Shown: positions 20,905 to 43,144, counted from the first letter of the stretch. The stretch: 64,000 bases of DNA from Sycon ciliatum (GCF_964019385.1 NC_088649.1:24145795-24209794), one strand, 5' to 3'. Notes: generated by a model not told the origin, from the sequence alone. A program made the numbers and translations.

Positions 20905-21026
20905 ACACATACCCCCCCCCCCCCAAAGACACACACACCCGCACGGACACACGGACGCACACACAAACACACACACGCATATACCCTCTCACCCCTCCTC
21001 CCATACACAAACAAAATGCTACTCAC

Positions 21027-21146
21027 TGCACATTTCAGATGCGCCAGTACTTTCGGCAGTCATCGTAGAAGCGGCTGAAGTACGTTCTGACCAGGTTGTT
21101 GTCCCAGCTGCTGCCGTCTCTACCCATACCGTCGTTGGTGGCTCCA
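21027..21146 (-). CDS. Candidate symmetric exon, copy 4
   Basis: Same splice sites and phase (1-1), but 120 bases: one extra codon (AAAG where copies 1-3 have AAR) and several replacements. A second frame here is also open and richer in ordinary residues ([13 protein letters not shown], ending CRKYWRI then stop), so the coding frame is not certain. Confidence 0.4.
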
Positions 21147-22101
21147 CTTGGATAAGAAGAGACAAGACACAAGGAACAGGAGTTTGATTTACCGTATTTT
21201 TTAATTTTTTTGGCAAAAAACACACACCATTTGACGGCACAAAGCAGCAAGGCAGCAATGAGACATATGGAATGGAAGGAGTGGGGGAGAGGCAGGGGCA
21301 GCTTGACCGACCATAGGGTCTCGGCTTCATTACAACCCAAGCGCTCCACAAAAACAAAAGATTTCAGAAAATACGCAGGGAGGGGGGGGGGGGGTAGATA
21401 ACTCGGGATTACAGGGGAAAGTATGCACAATGAAAAGTTATCATTGACGCCGTAAATGGTTCCCTCTATGGCCCTTGAAACTTGACTATTCTAGAGATGC
21501 AATTTAATGATATTAGGAGATGATGGCCATTGCTTTCCTAGATGTAGCCATGGCTCTATGTGCTGGTGATGTGAAGACTACTCAGGTGAGGTAATTTCGG
21601 CATGGCGGTGGTTTGTTCGTTGCTCCATTGTGTACGCTGTACCAGCGCTCGTTTTTGGACCCAAAATTCAGTCGTATTTTTGCTCCATTTTGAGGTGGTC
21701 CCCAGTTCCAAGGTGTCCGTACGTTCTGCAATGAGCCCTTTTGCATGGTTGTTGTAGACCCCAAAGGAAACCTACTTGCAAAATTTGAGCGAAATCGGAG
21801 AGATGATTCAGCCCAGCTTTTCTGGTCTTATAAGACATGCTCTCTTAAAGATACAGGCACACAGCCTTTCGACTCTGTTGTGTGTGTAAATAATTATATA
21901 TGCACCATGCATACGCCCGTCGCAAGAGAAGCACGCAAATCTGCAAATGCACTGGGTGTATCCCCCCCCCCCCCCCCTCCCCCCCCCGACTTACTCTTAT
22001 AGCTATGATAGCGAACAAGATCTGTATGAGACAGATGAAGACTAGCACCAGATAACACATACATACACACACGCATACACACACACGCACGGACGGACGC
22101 A

Positions 22102-22140
<39 letters not shown>

Positions 22141-22261
22141 ACACATACCCCCCCCCCCCAAAGACACACACACCCGCACGGACACACGGACGCACACACA
22201 AACACACACACGCATATACCCTCTCACCCCTCCTCCCATACACAAACAAAATGCTACTCAC

Positions 22262-22381
22262 TGCACATTTCAGATGCGCCAGTACTTTCGGCAGTCATCG
22301 TAGAAGCGGCTGAAGTACGTTCTGACCAGGTTGTTGTCCCAGCTGCTGCCGTCTCTACCCTTACCGTCGTTGGTGGCTCCA
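22262..22381 (-). CDS. Candidate symmetric exon, copy 5
   Basis: As copy 4: 120 bases, phase 1-1, both candidate frames open. Confidence 0.4.
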
Positions 22382-22682
22382 CTTGGATAAGAAGAGACAA
22401 GACACAAGGAACAGGAGTTTGATTTACCGTATTTTTTAATTTTTTTGGCAAAAAACACACACCATTTGACGGCACAAAGCAGCAAGGCAGCGATGAGACA
22501 TACAGAATGGCATGAGTGGGGGAGAGGCAGGGGCAGCTTGACCGACCATAGGGTCTCGGCTTCATTACAACCTAAGCGCTCCGCAAAAACAAAATATTTC
22601 AGAAAATACGCAGGGGGGCGGTGGGGGGGGGGGTAGATAACTGGGGATTACAGCGGAAAGTATGCACAATAAAAAAGTTATC

Positions 22683-23480
22683 AGAGAGTCAACGAAGTGA
22701 ATGGAAGAGGGAACAGATTTTCCGGAGTATAAGCCGAACTTCGAACACTCATAATTCATCAAAAAGGGGGGGGGGGATTATACTCGGGTAATCAAGTTAT
22801 CGGTGACAAATAAGGACGGTGTCTGTATTTGGTGGCAAAAACATGGGGCTCGACTTATACTGCAGTGTGGCTTATACTGACGAACCGCACACATGCACAC
22901 GTACACTGACACACATGCAGGCAAGAATGCACATATGCATGCACACACACACACACATACACAGACCCAGACACACACAGACACATGCACACACACACAC
23001 ACGCATACACACATACACAGACACACACAAACATGCACACACACACACACAGCATGAGCCAACCGTAGAAACGTTTGTAGAACTCCGGATGCTGCCACGG
23101 GTCTGGGCAGGAGCAGAGTCGGATACACACATGCGGGCGTGTGTAGCAGACAGACACGTGCGCGTACATACATGCACACATACACACATACACATACACA
23201 TACACACACGCATACACACACACACACACATACACACACACACACAATGCAGCTATGCTTAACAAAACCCTCCCCAGTGCCATGAGGTGCTTGAAGATAC
23301 GTGTACACTACGCATCGCATCAAAACGCGTCTTAAAACTTTGCCGAAGGGCATTAGTAGTGAAGATGTATACCAAATTCTTGAGGGAATATTCTGCTAGA
23401 TTTCACCATGCAAATATTGCACACGGCACCACACACCACGCACAGCGGTCTCTCGGCTTCAAACTGTAAAGCCTGATATA
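22683..23480. repeat. CA-rich region
   Basis: Poly-G runs at 22612-22633 and 22767-22776, then (CA)n and CACG repeats from about 22883 to 23250. No gene recognised. Confidence 0.8.
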
Positions 23481-24507
23481 ATACTTCCTCCGCGTCATCG
23501 AAATTGTCGCAGTTTGATTTTTGACATAAAACGGGGTATTTACTCACAAGCACTCGTATCAGAGGCAAGGAATCGGACATAGGCGATATTCATCAGTATA
23601 GGGTGACGGCAAAGTTCTATTTTTTGTGATTGGAATCTGAAATTTTTGAACTAGACGCAATTTCTTCGCTGATGTCGCTGCGATGGTAATTTCAACTCGC
23701 TGAGATCAGTCAGGCGTTGCAGGCTGCACATTTCTCGTGCTTATGGCCATTCACTCAAGCCTCATCACTGTTTTACCTTAGCTGGGGTGAGAATGAATCC
23801 GTGGAACAAGTAGCAGCGCTCGGAGAAACATCGAGGGGTCAGCAAACTAAATGCATGCAACGGCGATAAAATTTGTTGCTCTGGCTGAGACACTCACAGC
23901 TCAGTACATGATTTTACCTGCAAGAGCCGTGTACTACGGTGTAGACTCTACACGAAGTGCTAGTGATGCACGCGCAGGTGCCGTACCAGTGATGCTGAAA
24001 AAGAGGGCGCGCTGGATGATAGTACACTTACCTGCGCTGCATGAGCTGTGACCACACAGGTAAAATAAATGGGCATGCCACGGCTAAAAAAGGTTCATTT
24101 TCAAGATCGAGGTGGTTCCGCCGACGGTAATCAACCGACCTCGCAACGATCGTTTATTCTTACTAGGCTTCGTCGGGGGTGAAGTAGAAATCATCCAGAG
24201 CTAGCAGACGACAAGCATAGCAGCTCTTGTCCTGTAGAGAAAGTCAAAGCGTCTGAGATGAGGCGCGACCAACTTTCAACCTTCCTTGAAATATTTCGGA
24301 ACGATATTTTTGCGTCCATTGACATCAGCGACGACGAGGACTTCATCTCTGCATGAAAACTCTCAGCCCAACTGTCCTGGAACGTTACTCTAGTATTCAG
24401 ACTATCATACTGTGTAAAAAGTTTTGAATGGCTTAGCTTATGGAGTTGTCAGTAACAAGTGGCAAGTCACTAGTCAAACTGCGACAATTTCGATGACGCG
24501 GAGGAAG
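23481..24507. mobile_element. DNA transposon relic with 34-bp TIRs, mariner/Stowaway-like
   Basis: CTTCCTCCGCGTCATCGAAA at 23481 is repeated inverted up to 24507, about 34 perfect bases. TA flanks both ends. Stowaway/mariner-type elements have CTCCCTCC-like ends and TA duplications, which these resemble. A short plus-strand frame near 24207-24355 ends in acidic residues (ISDDEDFISA) and may be a transposase remnant; I could not confirm this. Confidence 0.65.
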
Positions 24508-25390
24508 TAGTAATATTTGTTTACACTTTGCAAGGTACACCACATGGGAGGGCTGAGAGACCATTCACCGTTGCTTACCACCCGAGGCACTATTGTCGAG
24601 AGTCGGGAGTGTAATCATTTCAATGGTTATCGATGTAGCCATGGGTGTCACAGAGCAGTGGGGGGTCCGGGGCGTCCCCTCTGGAATAATCGGATTTTCT
24701 GTCCAATAGGACAGGACTTAGCGCACTACAGGTGCTCTTAGCGGACCATTTTGGACGAGAAGTGGTACGACCTTTGTCGTATCGGACGTACCTTGTGAGA
24801 TGCCGCCCCTAATAGCTATGCAGTTCAATACTTTCCGACTCCACCAGTGACAACACCACTTATCGCTCGGGCTCAAGTTGAGCAAAGGGCAAACAAATGT
24901 CACAGTTTGAATATGGCAATAAGGAGGACGAGCTGAAGTGATATTTGGATTACTATATTCGTGACTTCAGCACATGGTTCAGAATATCTATCTGAGTCTG
25001 GCCATATCTCGAACTGAGGTATTTTTTAAATATATTTTTAAAAATATTCGACGAGGAGACAACAATTTTATTTTGGCAATAAGAAGGACGAGCTGAAGTG
25101 AGATTTCAAACTTTGCACAAATCGTAGTGAGCAGAGACAACCTGTCATTAAAGGGGAAGTGCATCGATTTTTCAAGTAGGGCTCAGATGAAAGACAATTG
25201 GATATCGGTTCCGATGGTATATCTCTCGCTTGCGTACGGCAAGGGAAACTTGCCATATCGCCGATTTCCTGATCCCGTTTCCATGGCGACTACAGGTGAT
25301 GACGCACATTCTGCTTAGCTCCGTGAGAGAGAAGGTCGATCACTGAAGAATTGTGTCATTTTCAGTTGTCTTCTTGTATTCACGAAGTGA
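24508..25390. other. No gene recognised
   Basis: Unique sequence with no motif or splice-bounded frame that stands out. Confidence 0.5.
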
Positions 25391-25439
25391 AAGAAGTACT
25401 GTGTTCAAGGCTGTTAGTGCCGTGAACTGTTTATTAGTA

Positions 25440-25657
25440 GTCCTCTCCGTTGTGTACTGGGACGTGACACCGACAGGGGAAAGCTGGAGTGCGGAGGCGT
25501 TAGCTGGCAAGCGAAAATCGTGACGAACCAAGTGCTGAAATCTTGGTTGGGACAAATCAAATGTTCAGCATTTACCTCAACCAAGGACCATGCCGTTTGC
25601 TCTTTCCACTTCCTGAAGATGGATGCGCTGCCTGCTGGAGACTCTCCTATCTCTCGT
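25440..25657 (+). pseudogene. Possible THAP-like zinc-finger fragment
   Basis: A plus-strand frame without an initiator has LKSWLGQIK followed by HAVCSFHF, the spacing and 'CSxHF' end seen in THAP fingers, then a stop at about 25657. The first Cys pair is not convincing. On the minus strand 25665-25576 has good splice signals and a 30-codon phase-0 frame, so the stretch could instead be an exon of an unknown gene. Confidence 0.3.
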
Positions 25658-26189
25658 AACATCTTCTGAAGCCAGGTGAGTTGACGAGTAGCGGAGATTA
25701 GCGAACGAAATAATGTCGTATGTTTTGAAATTTTTGCTGAACATATCTCAGGAGAGATGGCATGTATGAACTTAGTCCATGTGAACTCAATCAGCCCATG
25801 AACTAACCCATGAACAAATGCTTGCCTTGCAGACGTGCATGTGTCTATTCAATCTACACGTAGAGATCATTCCATGCCCTCATTGAATGGCCTATGGAGA
25901 CTGTGACGGCAGGTACCGCGATGGAGCGTATGGCTATGGCTCGCCAGAGGCCAGTGGACGAGTCTGGCATCACCGACTGTGTGTCGTCCTTTGTTGTTCA
26001 TCTTGTTGTCTTGCTCGCTGTGTTGTCTGATTGTGTTTCTCTCTCCGTTCAGTTCGTTGCTTGTTGCTGTGTTGTTTCAGTTTGGTTGTTGTCGTTCTCT
26101 TGCTCTTCTCGTCATTCTTTTGTTCTCCATTGTTTTGTGTTTTAGATATATTTTGCGCTGCTGAGCTGCGCGCATGGGATTATTATTTT

Positions 26190-26510
26190 TGTTGGAGCTT
26201 CGGCTCTCGTATTTCGGTTGGCCTTGTGTGCCTGTGATTAGAGCATCGACTCTTGTGTTTTTTTTTGGTTTGGCCCTGAGGTGTGGCCTGGTTCTAGAGC
26301 AACGTCGCCGGCTCTGGTGGCTTTCGTTTGGCCCTGGGTGTGGCCTGGTTGTAGAGCGTCGGCTCTAGGTTTTTGTTTGGCCCTGTGTAGTGGCCTGTGA
26401 TTAGAGCATCGGCTATAGGTTTTTGTTTGGCCCTGTGTCGTGGCCCGGATTTTATTTTAGAGTGTCGGCTCTAGGTTTATGATTGGCCCTGTGTTGTGGC
26501 CCGTTTTCTC
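26190..26510 (+). repeat. Degenerate minisatellite, about 55-bp unit
   Basis: GTTTGGCCCTG, TGTGGCCTG and TAGAGC-TCGGCTCTAGG recur five or six times with indels in a T/G-rich strand. Confidence 0.75.
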
Positions 26511-26905
26511 TATGCTTCTCGTTGTCTCTGGGTTCAGTTGGCTTGTTGTTAGCTTGTTGTGCTACAATGTAAGCTGGTTGTTTTTGGTTTTTCTGTTTTG
26601 CTGTGGTTCCTTTGCTGCCGTGCATGTGGAACGTGGTGTCGGTTTATTATTTTGTGGAATGTCATCAAGGGGGCAGGCGTTGTGTTGTTTTCCTGTGTGA
26701 TGGTATTCCCCAAACTGTCTCGTCTAGTCGCGTGCATGTGTGATATGAGCATGCGCGATCTTGTAGTCGAGAGTCCTTTTGTCAGTCTTCTGTTCGTCTC
26801 TGTCAGAGCAGTTTTCTTTTCCGTCTTGTCAATATAAATAATGTAAACAAACAAGTCTTGTCCTTTGTGTCCTGCGTCCCGGGGAGCGGAATGGCTGTGA
26901 TTCCG
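26511..26905. other. No gene recognised
   Basis: T/G-rich continuation of the previous region; frames here have no motifs. Confidence 0.5.
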
Positions 26906-26943
26906 TAACATGCCCTTATACTTCCTGACATGCTTTATGGATC

Positions 26944-27246
26944 TGTTAGGTACCTCCTCCCGTACCTTTTCTAGCTGGCCTGCATGCACTCGCGTACTCA
27001 CCTTTTGTCTCCTTTTGTTCCGTTGGCCTGGGTAGCTACCTGCGCGCCCATCATTGCCATAGCTACCCAGGCTCTTTATATTGCGCTGCTTCTCTCTATA
27101 ACTCTCTCTCTCTCTCTTTCTCACTCTTCAATAATCACCATGTAGTCGTTTCGTACATCCTGATCTTAGTCATCCCGTCTCTAAATAAATGTCGTTCCAC
27201 CAACCTACCTGTTCCCGTTGTCAGTTGCCCTATTTCGTATTCAACA
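26944..27246 (+). repeat. Left LTR
   Basis: 303 bases, TG...CA ends. It contains a CT-rich stretch and an AATAAA-like signal near 27184. Confidence 0.88.
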
Positions 27247-27890
27247 TTGGCGCCCGATTATTGATCGACCTACGACCCTGAGATCATCCTATGCCATTCG
27301 TCTCGTCTATGTCAACCTCGTCTCGTCCATGTCAACCTCGTCTCTTCTATGTCAACCTCGTCTCGTCCAAGTCATGCAGGTCAGCTACTTTCTTCATTTC
27401 TCTCTTTCTTTTTCATCTGTCCTTCGTCGTCAAATTTATTTCCGGTTTATTTTAGTTTGTGATTTTTGTAGTGTGTGTGCGGGCGGGTGTCCTTCATTAA
27501 TATTAGGGGTCCGATCATAGTGAGCCACGCTCTTTTATTTATGTCGTATATTAAAGTGTAACTAGGCTGTATTAGCCGTGCAAAATACTAGTCATCAGAA
27601 TACAATTCAAGTCCCTCGTCAAACTCCAATAGTTATTTTTGTGCCATTTTTTGAGGGGGCATTTGGGCCCGTTGTTATTGGCAATGTACACACTATAAGT
27701 AGTACAGGAACGTTGTAATGATCTGTAGTGCATTTTTAGTACACACTTTTGTGAGGCCCGTGCGTTGGGTGTGTGTGTGTGTGTGTTTTTTTTCTTCTCT
27801 TCTTCCTCGGTCATTGTTTCTCTCTATTTTTCTCATCGTCTTATTATTTCCTGCGCGAGGTCGCGGTTCTTTTTCCACTCAGGGGAGGTA

Positions 27891-28190
27891 TGTTAGGTAC
27901 CTCATCCCGTACCTTTTCTAGCTGGCCTGCATGCACTCGCGTACTCACCTTTTGTCTCCTTTTGTTCCGTTGGCCTGGGTAGCTACTTGCGCGCCCATAA
28001 TTGCCATAGCTACCCAGGCTCTTTATATTGCGTTGCTTCTCTCTTCAACTCTCTCTCTCTCTTTCTCATTCTTCAATTATCACCATGTAGTCGTTTCGTT
28101 CGTCCTGGTCTTAGTCATCCCGTCTCTAATAAATGTCGTTCCACCAACCCACCTGTTCCCGTTGTCAGTTGTCCTTTTTCGTATTCAACA
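27891..28190 (+). repeat. Right LTR
   Basis: 300 bases, over 90% identical to the left LTR by eye, TG...CA ends, followed by GATC. Confidence 0.88.
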
Positions 28191-29237
28191 GATCAAACGC
28201 GCGTTCTTCTCTGCACTCACGGCTCAGCAGCGGCACCAGCTCACTGTCCTCGACAAGCGATGTGTTCGCTGCGTAGCCAATCTGCCCTTCCCGTCCCATA
28301 CCACTCCTATATACACTCGCCTTTCCCTGACCCCTGTAATTGAACGTGCCAAATGCGAACTCCGTTTCCTTATGCACCGTGTCCACACCAGCCGCATCCG
28401 CCCTCTTCTGAAAGATAGAGTAGCCCTCCAACCTCCCAGGCAGTAACACCCGTGGCAATGACAATTGCAAATACGTTGTGCCGCTAACTCGGCAAACATC
28501 TGGCGACAGCCAACCATTGGTTTCCGCCGTGAAGCTTTGGAACACCCTGCCACAGGAACTCACGTCCACTCGTTGTCCAACCCCGTTTGGAATATTGCTG
28601 AAAGTGTCTTTCTACAGTTAACATGGCCGAATAGTACCTCCCTCTGGCATAGGTCCTCATCTTCATATTTCTCTCTGATTGAATTCGTTCGAACTTGACT
28701 TGCAATTACCGGTACATATACTTCCTATTGACTGTTTTTTCATTTCCTCAAGTGCAGCTTTATCGAGCCACACTTTTTATTCTATCGCCATCATAATATT
28801 GGGCATCAATGCCCGTTTGGTTTGCGATGTAAAATAAAACTTCAAACAAAAACAAAAAAACAACAAATGAAGAAAAACAGCAGACTTCTTATGATCACAA
28901 TCCCCATCCAACTCCTCTTTATCAGCCGCAACCCTGTCCTCCGTCTCATCTCCAAACTCATCTTCATTGTCATCCTCTCTGCCATTCTCCTCATCACGTC
29001 GATCACTCCCAGACTCGCTTCATGTTGCTTAGGCTCTGTTCGTTGACTCCTCCTTTGATCTTGATAGTGAAATTGTTTCCGTTATTGTTGTTCGTGTTCT
29101 CTCTCACACGTCACATTTGCAACAGCAAAACCACAGTGCAGGGTCGGCTGCGGACAGCCACATTGCAAGACAAACGTAAAATGTGTCGAATTTGAATGCA
29201 GAGTGGTCTGCATGCATACTAGTCACTGTTCACTTAC

Positions 29238-39503
<10,266 letters not shown>

Positions 39504-39656
39504 CTAAGGCAGAAACATAATAGAGTTTGCAACAGTGGGGGTCCACAAATTGTGCAGGGAAGACTTCAAGTCAAACCTGTGCCATAGTGCTTCAAAGTTG
39601 AGGGTCGAGCGACTTGAGCCATAACAGTACCAATCTCAGGGTATCAGGTGAACCTT

Positions 39657-39961
39657 AGAGGCGATTTACACGACGGCAGGATTCATCCCGTGCGTGATGC
39701 TACCATGGAGATTCAGTCATGTGAACTCAAATTTTGGCGAGAACGTATCCCGCGAGCTATCCCGGGAAGGTCCAGGTGCCTTGAGGGGTGGGGGGTAGAA
39801 AGGCATGCCATGGCATTCCTTGGACTGTTTTGTAGCACACGTGCTGTACGTCCATCCTGCCGTGTGCATCGATTTTCGTTTTTGCCGTACAATAGCAAGC
39901 TCTCGGGCACACACGCTTCACTTCCCGGCGAGATGCCCTGTCGTCATGTGAATCGCCTCTA
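39657..39961. mobile_element. MITE with 24-bp TIRs
   Basis: AGAGGCGATTTACACGACGG at 39657 is mirrored by AGAGGCGATTCACATGACGA inverted at 39961. 305 bases, non-coding. The '-GCGATTCACACGACG' ends resemble those of the PIF/Harbinger-type MITE at 52128, but no TAA duplication was found. Confidence 0.7.
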
Positions 39962-40084
39962 AAAAGGTATTTGTACCCGGACCTTGTATGGAGCCTTGGA
40001 CTGTGTAAAGCGTAGTGGACTGCATAGTGCGTCTTAGATCAGATAGAGCGTCTGGACCTCCTCGCGCGTCTCACATTAGAGTTA

Positions 40085-40210
40085 TTTGGCAGGTCTATAT
40101 TGGTCTGCACCCAGCGTACAGATTCGAATCCAGCGCCGCACACCATCATTTGTATGCATGATAGATCAGCAGGCTTTACCATTGCGGGATCACACCAACG
40201 GTCCGTTTGG
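40085..40210 (-). mobile_element. tRNA-like SINE head
   Basis: On the minus strand GCAATGGTAAAGCCTG (A-box region, 40171-40186) is followed by GGATTCGAATC (40121-40131, B box). The cloverleaf is degraded and no acceptor stem pairs, so it is a SINE head rather than a tRNA gene. Confidence 0.55.
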
Positions 40211-40273
40211 ATAGGCATGCAATAGCATGTGGCATGCTGTGCCATTGCACTTGAGATATCATAATGACATTTG

Positions 40274-40352
40274 CTCGCAGGGCGCAGTCACCCAGTGTCA
40301 GGGAGGTGTGCAAGTTAGGCTGGGTATACACATGCAGGCAAAGGGAGCGTTT
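40274..40352 (+). repeat. Diverged copy of the 29.95-kb repeat
   Basis: AGGGCGCAGTCACCCAG followed by a G-rich stretch and GGGAGCGT, as at 29947-30108. Confidence 0.6.
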
Positions 40353-40784
40353 TCAGGCCTACCCTCGTAAGCAGACAACCCCGAGAGTTTCAAAATCAAT
40401 TTTTTTCTTGCAATGAGTTTTATCTACTAACAGGACTTGCACATTTTTACTGATCTACATCATTCATATTGCATCTGCCTCAGAAATGATGTTTTCTCAT
40501 TAGAAAACAATTTTTTACCCCAGACCCCTGTACAATTACAAGACAATCCGTTATAAGACAATTTTGTCATTGCACCCCTATACAAGACAACATGAAACAT
40601 CAATCGACCTATCCATGGTCATTTGCTTCGTCTAGTGATGAGGGAATCAAACGTGTGGGGCACTCCCAGCAGACAGTGACGTTATAAGTTGACGAATTCT
40701 GTCCACAAACGAATTATCTCATATCCGGACATGCATGTATGACTGGTAAATGCAGTTCGTCAGGGGATTTCGGATCGTTGTCTA

Positions 40785-40836
40785 CCAATGAGGTGTGTGT
40801 TGTAACCGATGTCGTACTAACGAGGGTTGACCTGTA
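40785..40836. repeat. pogo/Tigger-like end relic
   Basis: ACTAACGAGGGTTGACCTG followed by TA: the inverse of a CAGGTCAACCCTCGTTAGT terminal repeat with a TA flank. Confidence 0.4.
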
Positions 40837-40839
40837 TTG

Positions 40840-43140
40840 AGAGTGGCAATACTCGCAAAAGAGATGCGAGAGGGTCACGGAAGCGGGTCAATATTTTTGA
40901 CATTATAGGAGAATCAATGAATGTTTTAGATCGATCACAGTCTAACCTGTTTTTCATGCAACGTGACGAGGACACGAGGAGAAGTAGTTGATGCGGGTCC
41001 CGCAAGGCATCGCTCACGCACGCATGAGAACATCCACGGTAGAATAAAATGTGCTGCTGAGAATCACCTAACAACCGATCGATTTTGAAATACTACCCTA
41101 TCGAACCAAGCTAGCAATCGTATTGCAAAGATAGATTCACCACATTGGCTGTAGAGTGCCACGCAGGAAAGACGCCACCCACAACTAATTGGCTCCTAAT
41201 TGACCTAACGGTAAAAGCTAGCGGGGACTGGCACGATGCTGAATGGCGATTAGAAACAAACCACAGATCAACTACGACCAGGGTGGCTATAAAAATAAAA
41301 ATAATTTAAAAAATAGTTTGAGCGACAGAAAGTATTAAAAGTTACCGGTAGTTTCTGAGAAACTGGTAAAGACATGTACTACATGTATAGTGGATTTCAG
41401 TTGCCAGCTCTGTATGTCTATGAGTATGAATGTATGATGTATGATGTATGATGTAGTCTGTCAACACTCAACACTGGCAGTTTTAGTCCGGGAGCTGAAA
41501 TCTGTAGGATGCTTTTTATTTTCGGGGTATGCCACTTCAGAGGGAGGACTTGAAACTTCGCACAGAGGTAGGCAAGGGTCACTAGAGGACGATTTGAGAA
41601 CTTGGCCGTCCCGAAGCTGTGCAGCAATGCCGGTGCAAGGAGGTTTGTTCGCTCGTCGAACACTATTTCGTTGCCGTGATTTCACAGTTTTTGCGCCATT
41701 CAGCGCTTGAAAAATGGGGAAATCAGCGGGTTTCGCTGACGTAACCAGACATTTTCATGCGAATGACTCAATTGTGCTAGATTTTCAAGAGAAACACAAA
41801 GAAACACGAAGCGAAACGCAAAGTCACACCGTCGATGAAGCATTTTTCATTCTGTTTGTATAATTGTGTCGTTCTGAGTTCTGAAGACAAACATACAGTA
41901 GCTGGTTCGTCGTCGGAGGACATGACTGGTGTTCCTGAGATTGTCGTGCGTAACGGCTAAATGACTTGCCACTTGACCCTGATGTCGACAGGCAGGTCTC
42001 GTAGGAACTGTCCGTCTCCATCGAGGTGACTCTTGATTGTTTTTACCAATAGTGTTTTGTAGATTGATCCTCACTACAAACAAGAGTACTCCTGCTACAA
42101 ACGATTTCATGCTAGTCAATGAGCGGACTGACAACGTGTGTTAAAGGTGGTAAGGTACACACCATGGCAGCTGCCTTGAACGGAATCTTTGATTATACCA
42201 GTGAACGTAGAAATGCATGACTTATCTTGAATAACGTCTCTTTGAATCATTGTTTTGTTGAAGTTTCGGATGCTGCACAATGACATGCGCGTACGTGGAA
42301 GCATTCACATTGTAGAAGATCATGGGATGATTATTTCCCTACTTCACTCAGTCCTTTGTGTGGTAAATTGAGTAGTAGTAGACGTAGTATATTAATTTTA
42401 GGAATTTCCGCAAACGCAATCAGTAAATGTGGCGGTAACATGTAGAATATAATCATTTTAAAACTACAGCTACGGTGCATCATATTTATGTGAACAAAGG
42501 CTGAATGCAGATATGTAAACAGTGTCTTGGACGCGATATGCATCGGCACCGCATACATCCAGGCAAGACGATGTAGCGCAATATCTGTGTTGAACGGTTT
42601 TTGATCCCTTCATCATGGAGAACAGTATCCATTCTTCATCCGGTTTGCGATCCTCTGCTCTGTGCTGCCAACGACGTCCACTTGTTGCTCACATGTGTAG
42701 TGCTGCTGAGCGGGTTGCAACATTCGGACATGCATCGGCGAGTACCGTAAAAGCCCGTAATAAGGCCCTGGGCGGAAGCGTTAGCGACGGTCCAGAACAT
42801 GGGCGCTAATGATTGGGTTGTCACATTCGGACATGCACCAGCAAGTATAGTACAGGGTTGGGGTGACCCGTTGCACTAGAAGCATCCAGTGCTGTAACCT
42901 TTGCGATGTTTGCAGCTATGCAGAGCAGTTATCTCCTGGGTTCCGACTGCTGCTCCGTGGAGATGATAGTAGGGCACTAGACAGCGGCTTTGTAAATTGC
43001 CATTCTGGAATGCTACCTCAGAGCAGCCGATGATGGTGACGTTCTTGCACAGCATGTTGTTGGTACCACAATCACAGCAAGTTCACTGGTGATGATTAAC
43101 TTCTGGCCGCGTGTTGCATGTTTCTGAGATTCGTAGATAA
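40840..43140. other. No gene recognised
   Basis: About 2.3 kb of unique sequence. A short ATGATGT repeat occurs at 41430-41455; frames up to 95 codons lack motifs or supporting splice sites. Confidence 0.5.
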
Positions 43141-43144
43141 TGAC

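Larger units (their letters stand above)
16497..22682. repeat. Five-copy tandem array, unit about 1.24 kb
   Basis: Units start at 16497, 17734, 18961, 20208 and 21444 (periods 1237, 1227, 1247 and 1236). Copies are nearly identical apart from the lengths of internal C, G and CA tracts. Each unit holds, in order, a roughly 400-base conserved segment, a fragment of the dispersed repeat also seen at 36112 and 60570, poly-C, (CA)n, poly-C again, a Thr/Ser-rich candidate exon on the minus strand, and poly-G. Copies 4 and 5 share changes absent from 1-3, so the last duplication was local. Confidence 0.95.
26944..28190 (+). mobile_element. Non-autonomous LTR retrotransposon (TRIM-like)
   Basis: Direct terminal repeats of 303 and 300 bases both begin TGTTAGGTACC and end TTCAACA. 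Immediately after the left repeat is TGGCGCCCGA (27248-27257), matching the start of a lysine-tRNA-type primer-binding site. Immediately before the right repeat is a purine tract AGGGGAGG. The target duplication is GATC (26940-26943 and 28191-28194). The internal part is only 644 bases with no gag or pol, so it depends on an autonomous relative. The two LTRs differ at several positions, so the insertion is not very recent. Confidence 0.88.
26906..28870 (+). pseudogene. LINE ORF2 C-terminal fragment, split by an LTR element
   Basis: On the left, a frame reading LILPDMLYG ends at 26943. On the right, the frame from 28191 reads FFSALTAQQRHQL, then DKRCVRCVANLPF, and after a further shift VSAVKLWNTLPQELTS near 28530. 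This is the same order as the tail of the CR1/L2-like ORF2 at 6488-9331. The 3' end is an A-rich AAACA run near 28840-28870. The fragment was already decaying and was later interrupted by the LTR element; removing that element and one GATC roughly restores continuity apart from a frameshift. Confidence 0.75.

Noticed and set aside
24207..24355. Plus-strand terminal exon ending in an acidic tail
   Set aside because: It lies inside the TIR element at 23481-24507 and has only a weak acceptor; more likely transposon sequence.
27572..27814. Coding capacity in the LTR element interior
   Set aside because: Short frames on both strands have no gag or pol motif; the interior is too small for an autonomous element.
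28842..29072. Terminal exon of CARD gene 1 with a membrane segment
   Set aside because: A phase-1 acceptor and open frame exist, but the hydrophobic end is the reverse of a LINE A-rich tail and the acceptor is weak.
40085..40210. Functional tRNA gene
   Set aside because: A and B boxes are present but the stems do not pair as a tRNA; SINE head is the better reading.
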